Assembly: GCF_021183825.1 (NCBI RefSeq) | Contig: NZ_CP089211.1 | Coordinates: 868,001 to 932,000 of the forward strand | Direction: 5' to 3' | DNA from: Sinomicrobium kalidii | GTDB lineage: Bacteria; Bacteroidota; Bacteroidia; Flavobacteriales; Flavobacteriaceae | Length of the DNA stretch: 64,000 nucleotides | In this document: one piece after another, positions 44,968 through 53,183 of the stretch | How the letters are laid out: every line of letters begins with the position of its first letter | Position numbering within the stretch: the stretch's first letter is position 1 | Notes under the pieces: model-generated | What the model saw: only the letters and a program-made list of their open reading frames with translations | Told to the model about the DNA's origin: nothing | Database searches by the model: none | Program-made: the position numbers and the translations under genes

Positions 44968-45306
44968 TTAGCCTATCCTGAGCCCGTTTTTTATTTTAAA
45001 GTCCGGAGACAGTAATACCACATCACCTTCATCTCCCACTGCTCCTACCACCAGGCATTCGCTCATAAAGTTGGCGATCTGCTTTTTGGGAAAGTTCACC
45101 ACAGCTACGACCTGCCGGTTGAGCAGGTCTTCCTTGGCATACCGCTTTGTGATCTGTGCCGAAGATTTCCGCATGCCTATCTCATCACCAAAATCAATCA
45201 CCATCTGGTATGCCGGTTTACGGGCCTTGGGAAAATCGTTCACTTCCACAATGGTCCCCACACACATCACCACTTTTTGGAAATCGCCCCAGGATATTTC
45301 TTTCAT
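44968..45306 (-). CDS. csaA: CsaA-like tRNA-binding domain protein
   Basis: A 112-residue protein made of one tRNA-binding (EMAP-II/OB-fold) domain. VGTIVEVNDFPKARKPAYQMVIDFGDEIGMRKSSAQIT is its hallmark, followed by NRQVVAVVNFPKKQIANFMSE. CsaA in Bacillus acts as an export-related chaperone; tRNA binding is the ancestral role of the domain. The length is normal. Confidence 0.92.
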   Translation of the reverse strand: MKEISWGDFQKVVMCVGTIVEVNDFPKARKPAYQMVIDFGDEIGMRKSSAQITKRYAKEDLLNRQVVAVVNFPKKQIANFMSECLVVGAVGDEGDVVLLSPDFKIKNGLRIG

Positions 45307-45331
45307 AGTAAGCCTCTTTTAAATGAAGAGC

Positions 45332-45339
45332 CAAACTTA
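45332..45339 (-). promoter_or_regulatory. -7 promoter box of csaA
   Basis: TAAGTTTG on the minus strand, an exact TAnnTTTG match, 26 bases before the start. Confidence 0.45.
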
Positions 45340-45465
45340 AAACAAGAAATTCCTAAATCCAAACGGTTTTACACCGGGTTGAGCAACCGGCAGTAGTGAT
45401 GCGACCGTATTCCGTTCTCCTTGCGCAATCACGGAATGTCGCGTACTAATTACCGAATACCCGGA

Positions 45466-45768
45466 TCAATGGATGCGAAGTTTATCCATCATCTCCCTGG
45501 ATATATTTCCCGAATATACGCCATAAGCATCCAACAGGAGCCCGCGTTCACCTTTGGCCGTTTCTATCGCGTAAAGTACCGAATTGTCATCCGGGTTGGT
45601 ATTCCCTTCAAAACGGTACATTTGCAACACATTGAGATCTTCTGCAGGGATATGGCTGTTTTTCTCTTTGTTCTTTACTCCTTTGTCCTGAAGGTTATAA
45701 TCCTGTGTAAAACCTTCCTTTTTGAGCTCCTCAATGGCTTCGGACAAGGTCTCATAGGCATTTTTCAT
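45466..45768 (-). CDS. Small conserved Bacteroidota protein of unknown function
   Basis: A 100-residue soluble protein: MKNAYETLSEAIEELKKEG, then a FTQDYNL block, and a C-terminal half with VLYAIETAKGERGLLLDAYGVYSGN. I recognise it as a small conserved family in Bacteroidota that is sometimes labelled phosphoribosylpyrophosphate synthetase. The length and absence of PRPP motifs make that label doubtful. It stands alone; no function can be assigned. Confidence 0.75.
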   Translation of the reverse strand: MKNAYETLSEAIEELKKEGFTQDYNLQDKGVKNKEKNSHIPAEDLNVLQMYRFEGNTNPDDNSVLYAIETAKGERGLLLDAYGVYSGNISREMMDKLRIH

Positions 45769-45854
45769 GGTTTCAGCGTTTATAGTTCCTACTTAGATTT
45801 CTTTAAAGTTACGAATAAACCCTTTTCAAAACCAATATTTTACGTCTTTTTAAA

Positions 45855-46240
45855 TAACTCACTCCGTACTGAAAAGGACAGTGGTTTAGTAAGCGATAAA
45901 ATTGCGATTTAGTTACTGGTTATTAAGTTATTCGGTTACTTAGGCAGTACCCATTAACTCATTAACTTAATAACCCACTCCATACCGAAAGAGACAGCGG
46001 TTAAGCAAGTAAAGAAATTGTGATTTAGTAACTCGTTATTAGACTATTAGGTTACTTAGGCAGTACTCATTAACTCAATAACTCATTAACTTAATAACTC
46101 ACTCCGTACTGAAAGAGACAGTGGTTTGGCAAGCGATAAAATTGCGATTTAGTTACTGGTTATTAAGTTATTCGGTTACTTAGGCGGCACACATTAACTC
46201 ATTAACGCATTAACTTAATAACTCATTAACTTAATAACCT
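45855..46240. repeat. Three-copy tandem repeat, unit about 116-140 bp
   Basis: Copies begin at about 45855, 45971 and 46095. Each runs from TAACTCACTCC(G/A)TAC through GCGATAAAATTGCGATTTAG (or a variant), then GTTATTAAGTTATTCGGTTACTTAGGC and stretches of ATTAACTCATTAACTTAA. Copies 1 and 3 are nearly identical and copy 2 has diverged. The units are rich in GTTA/TAAC words that can fold back on themselves. A related hairpin lies at 53336-53385. The array sits in the 628-base gene-free stretch 45769-46396. No gene reads through it. Confidence 0.85.
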
Positions 46241-46331
46241 GTCACCCCGGAAAAGAAAAACGGGATACGCGAAACCTCCTGTCCATTTGTCCTTCATACT
46301 TCAAATTTGTAACTTAGTGCCTCCTTAATTT

Positions 46332-46356
46332 TTCCGACCGTTGTATACGGTCGGAA
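46332..46356. repeat. 10-bp perfect inverted repeat before the redoxin gene
   Basis: A perfect stem of ten pairs (46332-46341 with 46347-46356) around a five-base loop, 40 bases before the start of the thioredoxin-like gene. It could be an operator, an mRNA hairpin or a terminator-like repeat; no T-run follows. Confidence 0.55.
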
Positions 46357-46396
46357 CGGAAAACAAATATTTTTTCAGCGCTTAAAATAACAGGAA

Positions 46397-46954
46397 ATGG
46401 CAAGAACACCCAGTAACATGCTTCCCCTTGGCACCAAGGCACCGGATTTTGAACTTCCGGATACGGTTTCCGGAAAAAATATATCGCTGTCCGCGGTTCG
46501 CGGGAAAACGGCCACCGTGATCATGTTTATCTGTAATCACTGCCCGTTTGTAAAACACGTCAACACGGAAATCGCCGCGATTGCCAAAGCGTATACTTCC
46601 CGGGGTATCGGCTTTGCCGCTATTTCCAGCAATGATGCGGAAAACTATCCTGACGACGCTCCCGAACTTATGACCAGGAATGCGCAGGAACAGGGTTTCA
46701 CCTTCCCTTACCTGTATGACGAAACCCAGGAAGTTGCAAAAGCCTATGATGCCGCCTGTACGCCGGATTTCTATGTTTTTGACCGGGACCTTAAGCTCGT
46801 TTATCGCGGGCAACTCGACGATTCGAGACCGGGAAACGGCATCCCCGTAACGGGTAAAGACCTCAGGGCCGCCCTCGATGCCCTCAGCAACGGAGAAAAA
46901 GTCTCCGAACACCAAAAGCCAAGTATAGGATGTAATATCAAGTGGAAGAAATAG
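46397..46954 (+). CDS. Thioredoxin-like (redoxin) family protein
   Basis: A 185-residue cytoplasmic protein of the AhpC/TSA-redoxin group. The redox motif CNHC lies in FICNHCPFVKHVNTEI near residue 50. The cis-proline block ACTPDFYVFDRDLKLVYRGQLDD is present, as is NDAENYPDD, typical of this Bacteroidota subfamily. It is a thiol reductase or peroxidase-like enzyme; the substrate is unknown. It overlaps the next gene. Confidence 0.9.
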   Translation: MARTPSNMLPLGTKAPDFELPDTVSGKNISLSAVRGKTATVIMFICNHCPFVKHVNTEIAAIAKAYTSRGIGFAAISSNDAENYPDDAPELMTRNAQEQGFTFPYLYDETQEVAKAYDAACTPDFYVFDRDLKLVYRGQLDDSRPGNGIPVTGKDLRAALDALSNGEKVSEHQKPSIGCNIKWKK

Positions 46955-47499
46955 ACCAGCCGGAAAAAGGCACAGAAATAACAATCGTTCGGTGTACCCC
47001 CGAAAATATTGACACCGTTGTACGCATAGGCCGCTGTTCCTATAAGCAACATTATCTTCACATATGGAAAGACAAAGGGGGCTTTTATATGGAAAAGAAC
47101 TTCAGCAGGAAAGCCGTTGAGAATGATCTTCAAAACCCGGACTTCGGTTATTTCCTGGTTTGTTTTGAAAAACAGCCGATAGGCATCCTCAAAATAGTAA
47201 AAGACCATACTCTGGTGGGCTATAGGGCCGCAGAAGCCCTGGAAATCGAAAAAATATATATTGTCCGGGAAGCGGCAGGTAAAGGTGTTGGAGACAGGGT
47301 AATGGATTTTGTAAAAGATTATGCCCGCAAACTCGGTAAAAAGGTAATCTGGCTGAATGTCATGGATACCAGCCCTGCCCTGGCATTTTACAAAAAATCG
47401 GGATTCCGGCCCGTGTTCCGGTATACGATGAATACCATGGATTTTCCTCCCATTAAAGAAGAATACCGGGGCATGACCCGAATGAAATTGTTGCTCTAA
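46942..47499 (+). CDS. GNAT-family N-acetyltransferase
   Basis: A 185-residue acetyltransferase starting with GTG inside the last codons of the redoxin gene (13-base overlap). Motif A is EIEKIYIVREAAGKGVGDRVMDFV (the acetyl-CoA loop A-G-K-G-V-G). NVMDTSPALAFYKKSGFRPVF is the C-terminal fold block. The substrate is not known. The last 4 bases overlap the convergent DinB gene. Confidence 0.9.
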   Translation: MEEIDQPEKGTEITIVRCTPENIDTVVRIGRCSYKQHYLHIWKDKGGFYMEKNFSRKAVENDLQNPDFGYFLVCFEKQPIGILKIVKDHTLVGYRAAEALEIEKIYIVREAAGKGVGDRVMDFVKDYARKLGKKVIWLNVMDTSPALAFYKKSGFRPVFRYTMNTMDFPPIKEEYRGMTRMKLLL

Positions 47500-48026
47500 A
47501 GCCAGCCTTTCCGCTCCAGGAGGTTTTTGATATGGGCATAATGATGATTGCTGTGCCACGCATATATACCGATGTTTTCGGCAAGCGACACCTCCCTGTG
47601 CCCGGCGGGATGCACAAATACCCGCTCCAGATCGGCCTCTGACAGTCCTTTCAGGAGATAAACCCATTTGGCATGCAGCGCCTCCAGGGCTTGTAAAGAC
47701 AGTGCTACGGGAGCGGATGTGGTGTCGGGTAACCCGGCCCACCGGTCTTCGTAATACGCTTTTATTACCGGTTGATCTTCCGTCAATGTCCATTTAAAGC
47801 GAACATAACTGTTAACATGACTGTCGTACAGGTGGTGTACTACCTGACGAACGGTCCATCCGCCTTCGCGATAAGGAGTGTCCAGTTGTGCATCCGTAAG
47901 CCCGGTGACCTGTTTCCTCAGACGGGCCGGAAAGTTTTCCAGTATACCTGTCCACTCTTTTATATGCGCACCGGTTATGACCTCCGGCCTGTCAAACTTC
48001 CCTATCGGGTATTGCAGTGCTTCCAT
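47496..48026 (-). CDS. DinB/YfiT-type metal-dependent protein
   Basis: A 176-residue four-helix protein of the DinB/YfiT superfamily. The three metal-binding histidines are visible in VRQVVHHLYDSHVNSYVRF near residue 65 and WHSNHHYAHIKNLL at the C-terminus. The N-terminal YPIGKFDRP is the hallmark of the YfiT (bacillithiol-transferase-like) subgroup. The thiol used in this organism is unknown. Confidence 0.9.
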   Translation of the reverse strand: MEALQYPIGKFDRPEVITGAHIKEWTGILENFPARLRKQVTGLTDAQLDTPYREGGWTVRQVVHHLYDSHVNSYVRFKWTLTEDQPVIKAYYEDRWAGLPDTTSAPVALSLQALEALHAKWVYLLKGLSEADLERVFVHPAGHREVSLAENIGIYAWHSNHHYAHIKNLLERKGWL

Positions 48027-48046
48027 AGCTGTGTTTTTTTACAACT

Positions 48047-48054
48047 CAAAATTA
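48047..48054 (-). promoter_or_regulatory. -7 promoter box of the DinB/YfiT gene
   Basis: TAATTTTG on the minus strand, an exact TAnnTTTG match, 21 bases before the start. Confidence 0.45.
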
Positions 48055-48199
48055 GAAAAGTTATCCACAGTACGGTGTTATTTGAAGCTATTTTTTGCCC
48101 GGCCCGGCCATTAACAAATATTTTACAGGGAAAATTTCATTATCTTGTTTTAGTCTAGTAACTTTATAGGCTAAATAGTTTAATTAAAAAAAGCGAAAC

Positions 48200-48841
48200 A
48201 TGAGTACAATAAGACTGGGAGACAAAGCTCCGAATTTTCAAGCACAGACCTCCGACGGGGAGATCGATTTTTACGAATACCTGGGAGACGGCTGGGGGGT
48301 TTTATTTTCCCATCCGGCAGACTATACCCCCGTTTGCACAACCGAACTGGGCGCCGTAGCCAAGTACAAAAAAGAATTTGATAAACGCAATGTAAAAGTA
48401 CTGGCGCTCAGCGTTGACGGAGTAGAAGCACACAAGGGCTGGATCAATGACATCAACGAAACACAGAACACCACGGTCAACTTTCCGCTTATTGCGGATG
48501 AAGACCGGAAAATAGCCACCCTTTATGACATGATACATCCCAACGCGGATGCTACGGCTACGGTACGTTCCGTTTATGTGATAGGACCGGACAAAACGGT
48601 AAAACTCATGATCACCTATCCCGCATCAACGGGAAGAAACTTTGAAGAGTTGCTCCGGGTTATCGATTCCCTGCAGCTAACCCAGTATCACAAGGTGGCT
48701 ACACCTGCCAACTGGAAACACGGGGAAGAAGTGGTTATTGTACCTGCGGTTTCCAATGAGGAAGCCAGCGGCATATTCACCAAAGGGTTCCGGGAAGTGA
48801 AACCTTACCTGAGAATGACACCCCAGCCCAATCTTGATTAA
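48200..48841 (+). CDS. Peroxiredoxin, Prx6 (1-Cys) type
   Basis: A 213-residue peroxide-reducing enzyme. The peroxidatic cysteine lies in SHPADYTPVCTTELG near residue 47. The Prx6-type C-terminal domain has VYVIGPDKTVKLMITYPASTGRNF, then VATPANWKHGEEVVIVP and KPYLRMTPQP. It lies alone; a peroxide-responsive site could not be recognised upstream. Confidence 0.95.
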   Translation: MSTIRLGDKAPNFQAQTSDGEIDFYEYLGDGWGVLFSHPADYTPVCTTELGAVAKYKKEFDKRNVKVLALSVDGVEAHKGWINDINETQNTTVNFPLIADEDRKIATLYDMIHPNADATATVRSVYVIGPDKTVKLMITYPASTGRNFEELLRVIDSLQLTQYHKVATPANWKHGEEVVIVPAVSNEEASGIFTKGFREVKPYLRMTPQPNLD

Positions 48842-48850
48842 GTAAAATCT

Positions 48851-49109
48851 AAGAATGTCCTTTAAAAAGTAACTAAACTGTCATTTCTAAAATTAACGTT
48901 TTGGCAACCGCATCAATTGAAATGACGTTCACTATATCGTCTCCCGATAATCCCGATAATTATCGGGATCGGGAGACGCTTCTCTGCGATGTGCAGGGAA
49001 TTTCCCTAACACGTCATTGGTAGCGAAGTCGGAAAACATATTAAGCCTCCCGACTTCGCCCGAGCTGGCAGAAACAGGGGCTATAAGTTACTTTTTAAGG
49101 GACACCCTT
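48851..49109. mobile_element. MITE-like element, about 250 bp, with 24-bp terminal inverted repeats
   Basis: The left end (48851-48874) and right end (49086-49109) are inverted repeats that match at 21 of 24 positions; the inner 13 bases (TTAAAAAGTAACT) are identical. No ORF lies inside. The interior is packed with further inverted repeats: GTCATTTC at 48880-48887 with 48919-48926; a near-perfect 41-base structure at 48938-48978; and GCGAAGTCGG at 49023-49032 with 49050-49059. No target-site duplication is evident. It fills the space between the peroxiredoxin gene and the convergent immunophilin gene. Confidence 0.75.
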
Positions 49110-49134
49110 TTCATAGCTTCGGTATTTGTATTCC

Positions 49135-50067
49135 TTAACTTACCTTCACCAGTTCCACATCAAAGACCAGTGTGGCATCCGGAGGAATTACCCCGCCCGC
49201 ACCACGGCTTCCGTAGGCAAGCTGGGGAGGGATCACCAGGCGGGCCTTGTCTCCGGTATTCATCAGTTCTATGCCCTGCTCCCAGCCGGGAATTACCTGT
49301 CCGGCTCCCAACCGGAAATCGATCGGCTGGTTCCTTTGATATGAGGAATCGAACACACTGCTGTCCGTAAGCATTCCTTTATAATGTACGGAAACGGTTT
49401 TTCCTTTTTCCGCCTTGTCCCCATTGCCTTTTTCCGTGATCTTGTACCACAATCCGCTGTCGGTACGGTCAAGGCCTTCCGTAAACTTTTTCAGGGCCGC
49501 TTCCTTCTTCTTCCTTTCCGCTGCGAGACGTTCTTCCTTCGAAGCTTCAAATTCCCGGAATGCCCCTACGGCATCCCAGCTTTCCGCTTCCTCTCCTACC
49601 CTGATGATCTCCAGGCTTTCTATTACGTCGCCCTGGGCAATCGTATCCACGATATCCTGGCCGCTTTCAACAAAACCGAATACGGTGTGTTTATCGTCCA
49701 GCCAGGCTGTTTCCACATGCGTTATAAAGAACTGGCTGCCATTGGTCCCCGGACCTGCGTTGGCCATGGAAAGCACACCGGGTCCGTTGTGTTTTAAATC
49801 GCGATGGAACTCATCGTCAAACTGATATCCCGGACCTCCGGCCCCCGAACCCTGAGGACAACCGCCCTGTATTACAAAATCGGGGATCACACGGTGAAAC
49901 GTGAGTCCGTCGTAATAGGGCTGCCCCTGGGGCTTTGCCTTGTTTTCCAGTTTTCCCTCGGCGAGGCCGACAAAGTTACCGACAGTCCCCGGGGTTTTAT
50001 CGTGAGTGAGTTTTGCAAGGATTTCCCCTTTTGTCGTATTGAATTTGGCGTAAATACCGTTTTGCAT
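49135..50067 (-). CDS. Cyclophilin-FKBP dual peptidylprolyl isomerase
   Basis: A 310-residue protein with two unrelated prolyl-isomerase domains. Residues about 1-160 are a cyclophilin (YDGLTFHRVIPDFVIQGG, then MANAGPGTNGSQFFIT and DDKHTVFGFV). A charged helical linker (about 165-205) follows. Residues about 205-310 are an FKBP (GKTVSVHYKGML, FDSSYQRNQPIDFRLGAGQVIPGWEQG with small breaks, LVIPPQLAYGSRG). No signal peptide is seen, so it is cytoplasmic. Such dual-family immunophilins are known from flavobacteria and some protists. Confidence 0.93.
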   Translation of the reverse strand: MQNGIYAKFNTTKGEILAKLTHDKTPGTVGNFVGLAEGKLENKAKPQGQPYYDGLTFHRVIPDFVIQGGCPQGSGAGGPGYQFDDEFHRDLKHNGPGVLSMANAGPGTNGSQFFITHVETAWLDDKHTVFGFVESGQDIVDTIAQGDVIESLEIIRVGEEAESWDAVGAFREFEASKEERLAAERKKKEAALKKFTEGLDRTDSGLWYKITEKGNGDKAEKGKTVSVHYKGMLTDSSVFDSSYQRNQPIDFRLGAGQVIPGWEQGIELMNTGDKARLVIPPQLAYGSRGAGGVIPPDATLVFDVELVKVS

Positions 50068-50093
50068 GATCCTTCTGTTTTTTTAATGTCCGC

Positions 50094-50101
50094 CAAATAT
50101 A
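50094..50101 (-). promoter_or_regulatory. -7 promoter box of the immunophilin gene
   Basis: TATATTTG on the minus strand, an exact TAnnTTTG match, 27 bases before the start. Confidence 0.5.
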
Positions 50102-50277
50102 AGCATATTTTAAGAGCCCCGCCCATGCCTGCCGCAAAAGGCCTCATCGCAGATCCACACCTCAACGGCCAATACTTCTACCGACAAAAAGTCAAAACAC
50201 AACCCTGCCAGCATAATTGTCACAATCCCCCCTCCAAAACGTCGTTTATACACCCTTCGCCCCTAACTATCTGGTTG

Positions 50278-50285
50278 TATATTTG
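50278..50285 (+). promoter_or_regulatory. -7 promoter box of the PhnB-like gene
   Basis: TATATTTG, an exact TAnnTTTG match, 60 bases before the chosen ATG. Confidence 0.45.
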
Positions 50286-50345
50286 TTATATACTTTTAAC
50301 CTGAACAACAAATCAATACTTACAGCAACCGAAAACCAGATAAAA

Positions 50346-51281
50346 ATGAAAACGGACAACACCCAAAAGATCATCCCTAACCTTTGGTTTGATACAGAAG
50401 CCGAAGAAGCCGCAAATTACTATACCTCGGTTTTTAAAAATTCGGGGACAGGTAAAATTACCCGATACGGTAAGGAAGGTTTCGAATTTCATCAAAAACC
50501 GGCGGGAACGGTAATGACCCTGGAATTTGAAATTGAAGGGTATAAATTCACAGCCCTGAACGGCGGCCCCCAGTTCAAATTCAATCCTTCGGTATCTTTT
50601 TTTGTTACCTGCGAAACCGGAACGGAAACGGAAACACTCTGGAAAAACCTTACCGAAGGAGGTATGGTCCTGATGCCCCTTGACAAATATCCGTGGAGTG
50701 AAAAATACGGTTTCGTGCAGGACCGTTACGGCGTTTCCTGGCAGGTAAGTCTCGGTAAAATTTCCGATGTCGGTCAGAAAATCACGCCCTGCCTGTTGTT
50801 TGTCAATGAAAATATGGGACAAGCCGAAAAAGCACTGAAACATTACACCGGGATCTTCACCCCTTCCGCCGTAGATGGTATTCTCAAGTACGGCTCGGGG
50901 GAAGAAGCACCGGAAGGCATGGTAAAACACGCACAGTTCAGCCTTCTCGGTGAAAAATTCATGGTCATGGACGGTGCCGGGGAACACCATTTTTCCTTTA
51001 ATGAGGCCATTTCCTTTATCATAGACTGCAAGGACCAGAAAACGGTAAATGACTACTGGGATAAACTTACCGAGGGCGGAGACAAAAAAGCACAGGCCTG
51101 CGGCTGGCTCAAGGACAAGTTCGGACTTTCCTGGCAGGTTGTCCCTTCCGTACTGGCCGAAATGCTGGAGGACGAAAATACCGAAAGGACCAGCAGGGTA
51201 ACACAGGCCCTGTTACAGATGAAAAAGCCGGACATCCGGAAGCTGAAAGAAGCATATCATTACGACCAAAGCCACGCATAG
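50346..51281 (+). CDS. Tandem PhnB-like/VOC-superfamily protein
   Basis: A 311-residue protein built of two glyoxalase-like (3-demethylubiquinone methyltransferase-like, PhnB) domains. The first is IIPNLWFDTEAEEAANYYTSVF to VQDRYGVSWQVSLG, and the second is ITPCLLFVNENMGQAEKALKHY (with small variation) to LKDKFGLSWQVVPSVL. Each ends in the typical D-x-[FY]-G-x-S-W-Q-V block. The enzymatic role is unknown. The ATG at 50346 was chosen because the frame upstream to 50217 lies before the promoter box. It is followed after 13 bases by the DUF1801 gene. Confidence 0.88.
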   Translation: MKTDNTQKIIPNLWFDTEAEEAANYYTSVFKNSGTGKITRYGKEGFEFHQKPAGTVMTLEFEIEGYKFTALNGGPQFKFNPSVSFFVTCETGTETETLWKNLTEGGMVLMPLDKYPWSEKYGFVQDRYGVSWQVSLGKISDVGQKITPCLLFVNENMGQAEKALKHYTGIFTPSAVDGILKYGSGEEAPEGMVKHAQFSLLGEKFMVMDGAGEHHFSFNEAISFIIDCKDQKTVNDYWDKLTEGGDKKAQACGWLKDKFGLSWQVVPSVLAEMLEDENTERTSRVTQALLQMKKPDIRKLKEAYHYDQSHA

Positions 51282-51294
51282 TTAAAACAAGATT

Positions 51295-51651
51295 ATGGCA
51301 AAGACAGATTTCAGGACCGTTGAAGAATACCTTGATACGCTTTCGCCGGACATCAGGGAAATTGCGGAAAAGCTCCGGCAAACCATCCGCAAAGCGGCGC
51401 CGGAAGCAAAAGAGGTCATCAGCTACCAGATGCCGACTTATAAACTCGGTAAAATCCTGGTGCATTTCGCAGTTCACGAAAAGCATATCGGTTTTTACCC
51501 CACTCCTTCGGCCATCAATGCATTTGCAGATGAGCTCAAAAGTTATAAAACTTCCAAGGGCGCTGTGCGGTTTCCCCAGGACCGCCCTTTGCCACTCGGA
51601 CTCATTACCCGGATCGTAAAATTCAGGGTAAAGGAAAACACCAAAGGTTAA
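51295..51651 (+). CDS. DUF1801 / YdhG-like protein
   Basis: A 118-residue protein with the DUF1801 pattern: EYLDTLSPDIREIAEKLRQTI, then EAKEVISYQMPTYKLGKILVHFA, HIGFYPTPSAINAF and the closing basic stretch GAVRFPQDRPLPLGLI. Members resemble a small iron-binding or frataxin-like fold; the role is not settled. Part of a two-gene run with the PhnB-like gene. Confidence 0.88.
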   Translation: MAKTDFRTVEEYLDTLSPDIREIAEKLRQTIRKAAPEAKEVISYQMPTYKLGKILVHFAVHEKHIGFYPTPSAINAFADELKSYKTSKGAVRFPQDRPLPLGLITRIVKFRVKENTKG

Positions 51652-51688
51652 AATAAACGGCAATACCGATGAAATTAAAAACCATGTG

Positions 51689-52237
51689 TTATGCATTCTG
51701 GAAAATATAGACCTCTGTGGCCCCAAGACCATACTTTCTGAAGTCGGCGGCATAAAATTCCACATTATCGTACCGCCCGAACAAGTATTCGAGCTCTGTT
51801 TTCAGCACGCCTTCCCCTACACCGTGTATAAACACCACCTTTTGTATGCGTTTCCTGATGGCAAATTCCAGTTGTCGCCTGGCGGTGTCCAGCTGTAGGG
51901 TGAGTATATCGTGATTGGTCATCCCCCGGGCGGAAGGCACAAGCTGATGAATGTGCAGGTCTACTTCCATTCGGGGAGCATTCCGTTCCCTGGGCTTTAC
52001 CGTTATCTTTTTTTTCCGGCGGATACTTTCCTTTTCGGCGAGGTGTTTGTCCACATCCAGGGGAGCCTTTCGGAGCAGTAAAGGGTCGTTGATTTTTATA
52101 ACCTCATCCGGGGATACTTCAAGTTCAAACCCGTCTTCCGTAAGTATGTAAAGTGTCCCGCCCCTTATGGCCGTCACTTCCCCCGCCAGCGAATCATCTA
52201 TGGTTTCCACCCTGTCTCCAACCTGTATGTCCGTCAT
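51689..52237 (-). CDS. Smr-domain protein (DUF2027 type)
   Basis: A 182-residue protein. The N-terminal part is a KOW/SH3-like fold (VGDRVETIDDSLAGEVTAI). The C-terminal part is a Smr domain, with MEVDLHIHQLVP and VVFIHGVGEGVLKTEL (the HGxG loop of Smr nucleases). The protein is similar to the end of MutS2 and may nick or bind DNA or RNA (inference). The start at 52237 overlaps the stop of the upstream small membrane gene by four bases (ATGA), which fixes it. Confidence 0.9.
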   Translation of the reverse strand: MTDIQVGDRVETIDDSLAGEVTAIRGGTLYILTEDGFELEVSPDEVIKINDPLLLRKAPLDVDKHLAEKESIRRKKKITVKPRERNAPRMEVDLHIHQLVPSARGMTNHDILTLQLDTARRQLEFAIRKRIQKVVFIHGVGEGVLKTELEYLFGRYDNVEFYAADFRKYGLGATEVYIFQNA

Positions 52238-52515
52238 TTTTGGTCGTGTTGTGTTGTCTCTTCTCCCTGCCCGTTCCGCTTCCACCGGTCGTCTTCATTT
52301 TCCTGTTTCCCTTCGGAATTGTCGGTCCCCTCTTCTCTGGGGTTGTCTTTCACCCACCGGGTCGTTGCCTTGTAAAGCCCGAACATAAGCAACACAAAGC
52401 CGAGGATCAGAAAATAAGGATGTTCCCTGTTTTCCTTTCCCTGTTCTACAAACACCAGTATTCCGCCGGCCAGTATCACGGCAAAATACAGTATGCGTTG
52501 ATTTTTAGCGCTCAT
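52234..52515 (-). CDS. Small two-helix membrane protein
   Basis: A 93-residue protein with two hydrophobic segments (ILYFAVILAGGILVFV and FLILGFVLLMFGLY) followed by a highly charged, disordered tail rich in Glu, Asp and Lys. I recognise no family. The ATGA overlap with the Smr gene shows that the two are translationally coupled. Confidence 0.75.
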   Translation of the reverse strand: MSAKNQRILYFAVILAGGILVFVEQGKENREHPYFLILGFVLLMFGLYKATTRWVKDNPREEGTDNSEGKQENEDDRWKRNGQGEETTQHDQK

Positions 52516-52528
52516 CCTTACTTTTTCT

Positions 52529-52536
52529 CAAAAATA
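52529..52536 (-). promoter_or_regulatory. -7 promoter box of the membrane protein-Smr pair
   Basis: TATTTTTG on the minus strand, an exact TAnnTTTG match, 14 bases before the start. Confidence 0.45.
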
Positions 52537-52576
52537 ATATTAATTTAGATTCCAGAAGACAAATACCATATCGATT

Positions 52577-52855
52577 TTGGACGCCGAAAAATACATGCTC
52601 CCGTGCATAAGCAAGCGAATCCTGGGTTTTGACTGTCCAGGATGCGGGCTGCAGCGTTCAATGGCACTGATCCTGGAGGGAGATTTTGCGGGGGCTTTTA
52701 AGATGTACCCCGCCATCTATCCGTTATTATTTCTCTTTTTATTTCTCTTTCTCGACATGGTCTGGAAGAAACAGAATCTTTCCAGGCTAACTTCGGGGCT
52801 GGCCATTGTCAGCGTAACATTTATCCTGTGCAACTACATCCTTAAATTCTTATAA
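52577..52855 (+). CDS. DUF2752 membrane protein
   Basis: A 92-residue protein with the DUF2752 signature GFDCPGCGLQRSMALILEGDF near residues 17-37 (the CPxCGxxR motif), then two membrane helices. It may bind a metal or act in membrane biogenesis; the function is unknown. The TTG at 52577 gives the usual family N-terminus; the ATG at 52595 is the alternative. It is followed after 10 bases by the CCC-motif gene. Confidence 0.82.
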   Translation: MDAEKYMLPCISKRILGFDCPGCGLQRSMALILEGDFAGAFKMYPAIYPLLFLFLFLFLDMVWKKQNLSRLTSGLAIVSVTFILCNYILKFL

Positions 52856-52865
52856 CCTTTAAATT

Positions 52866-53183
52866 ATGGAAAAACAAAAACTACCAAATGCAACGCTTAT
52901 CCTTGTTTTAAGTATACTTTCCCTTGTGTGCTGTTGTTTTTACGGGGTAGGTATTATTCCGGCCGTCATCGCCCTGGTACTTGCCAATAAATCCGTAAAG
53001 CTGTACAAGGCCGAACCGGAACTCTATGACAACTACAACAATGTAAAAACAGGAAGGATCATTGCCATTATAGGTATTGTGCTCAACATTGCCTGTATCG
53101 TCTATATGATAATAATGATCGCCACAATTGGTTTTGACGGAATCATGGAGCAATACAGGTTAATGCAGGAGCAATACCAGTAA
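52866..53183 (+). CDS. CCC-motif membrane protein
   Basis: A 105-residue protein. The first helix contains LSILSLVCCCFYGVGIIP with three cysteines in a row. A second helix region (IIAIIGIVLNIACIVYMIIMIA) follows a short charged loop. Members are known in Bacteroidota by this CCC motif, often near DUF2752 and CD225 proteins; the role is unknown. Palmitoylation-like lipidation of the cysteines is a guess only. Confidence 0.85.
   Translation: MEKQKLPNATLILVLSILSLVCCCFYGVGIIPAVIALVLANKSVKLYKAEPELYDNYNNVKTGRIIAIIGIVLNIACIVYMIIMIATIGFDGIMEQYRLMQEQYQ

Noticed and set aside
45855..46240. Possible CRISPR array
   Set aside because: Units are about 116-140 bp with no constant short repeat and unique spacers, and no cas genes are near.
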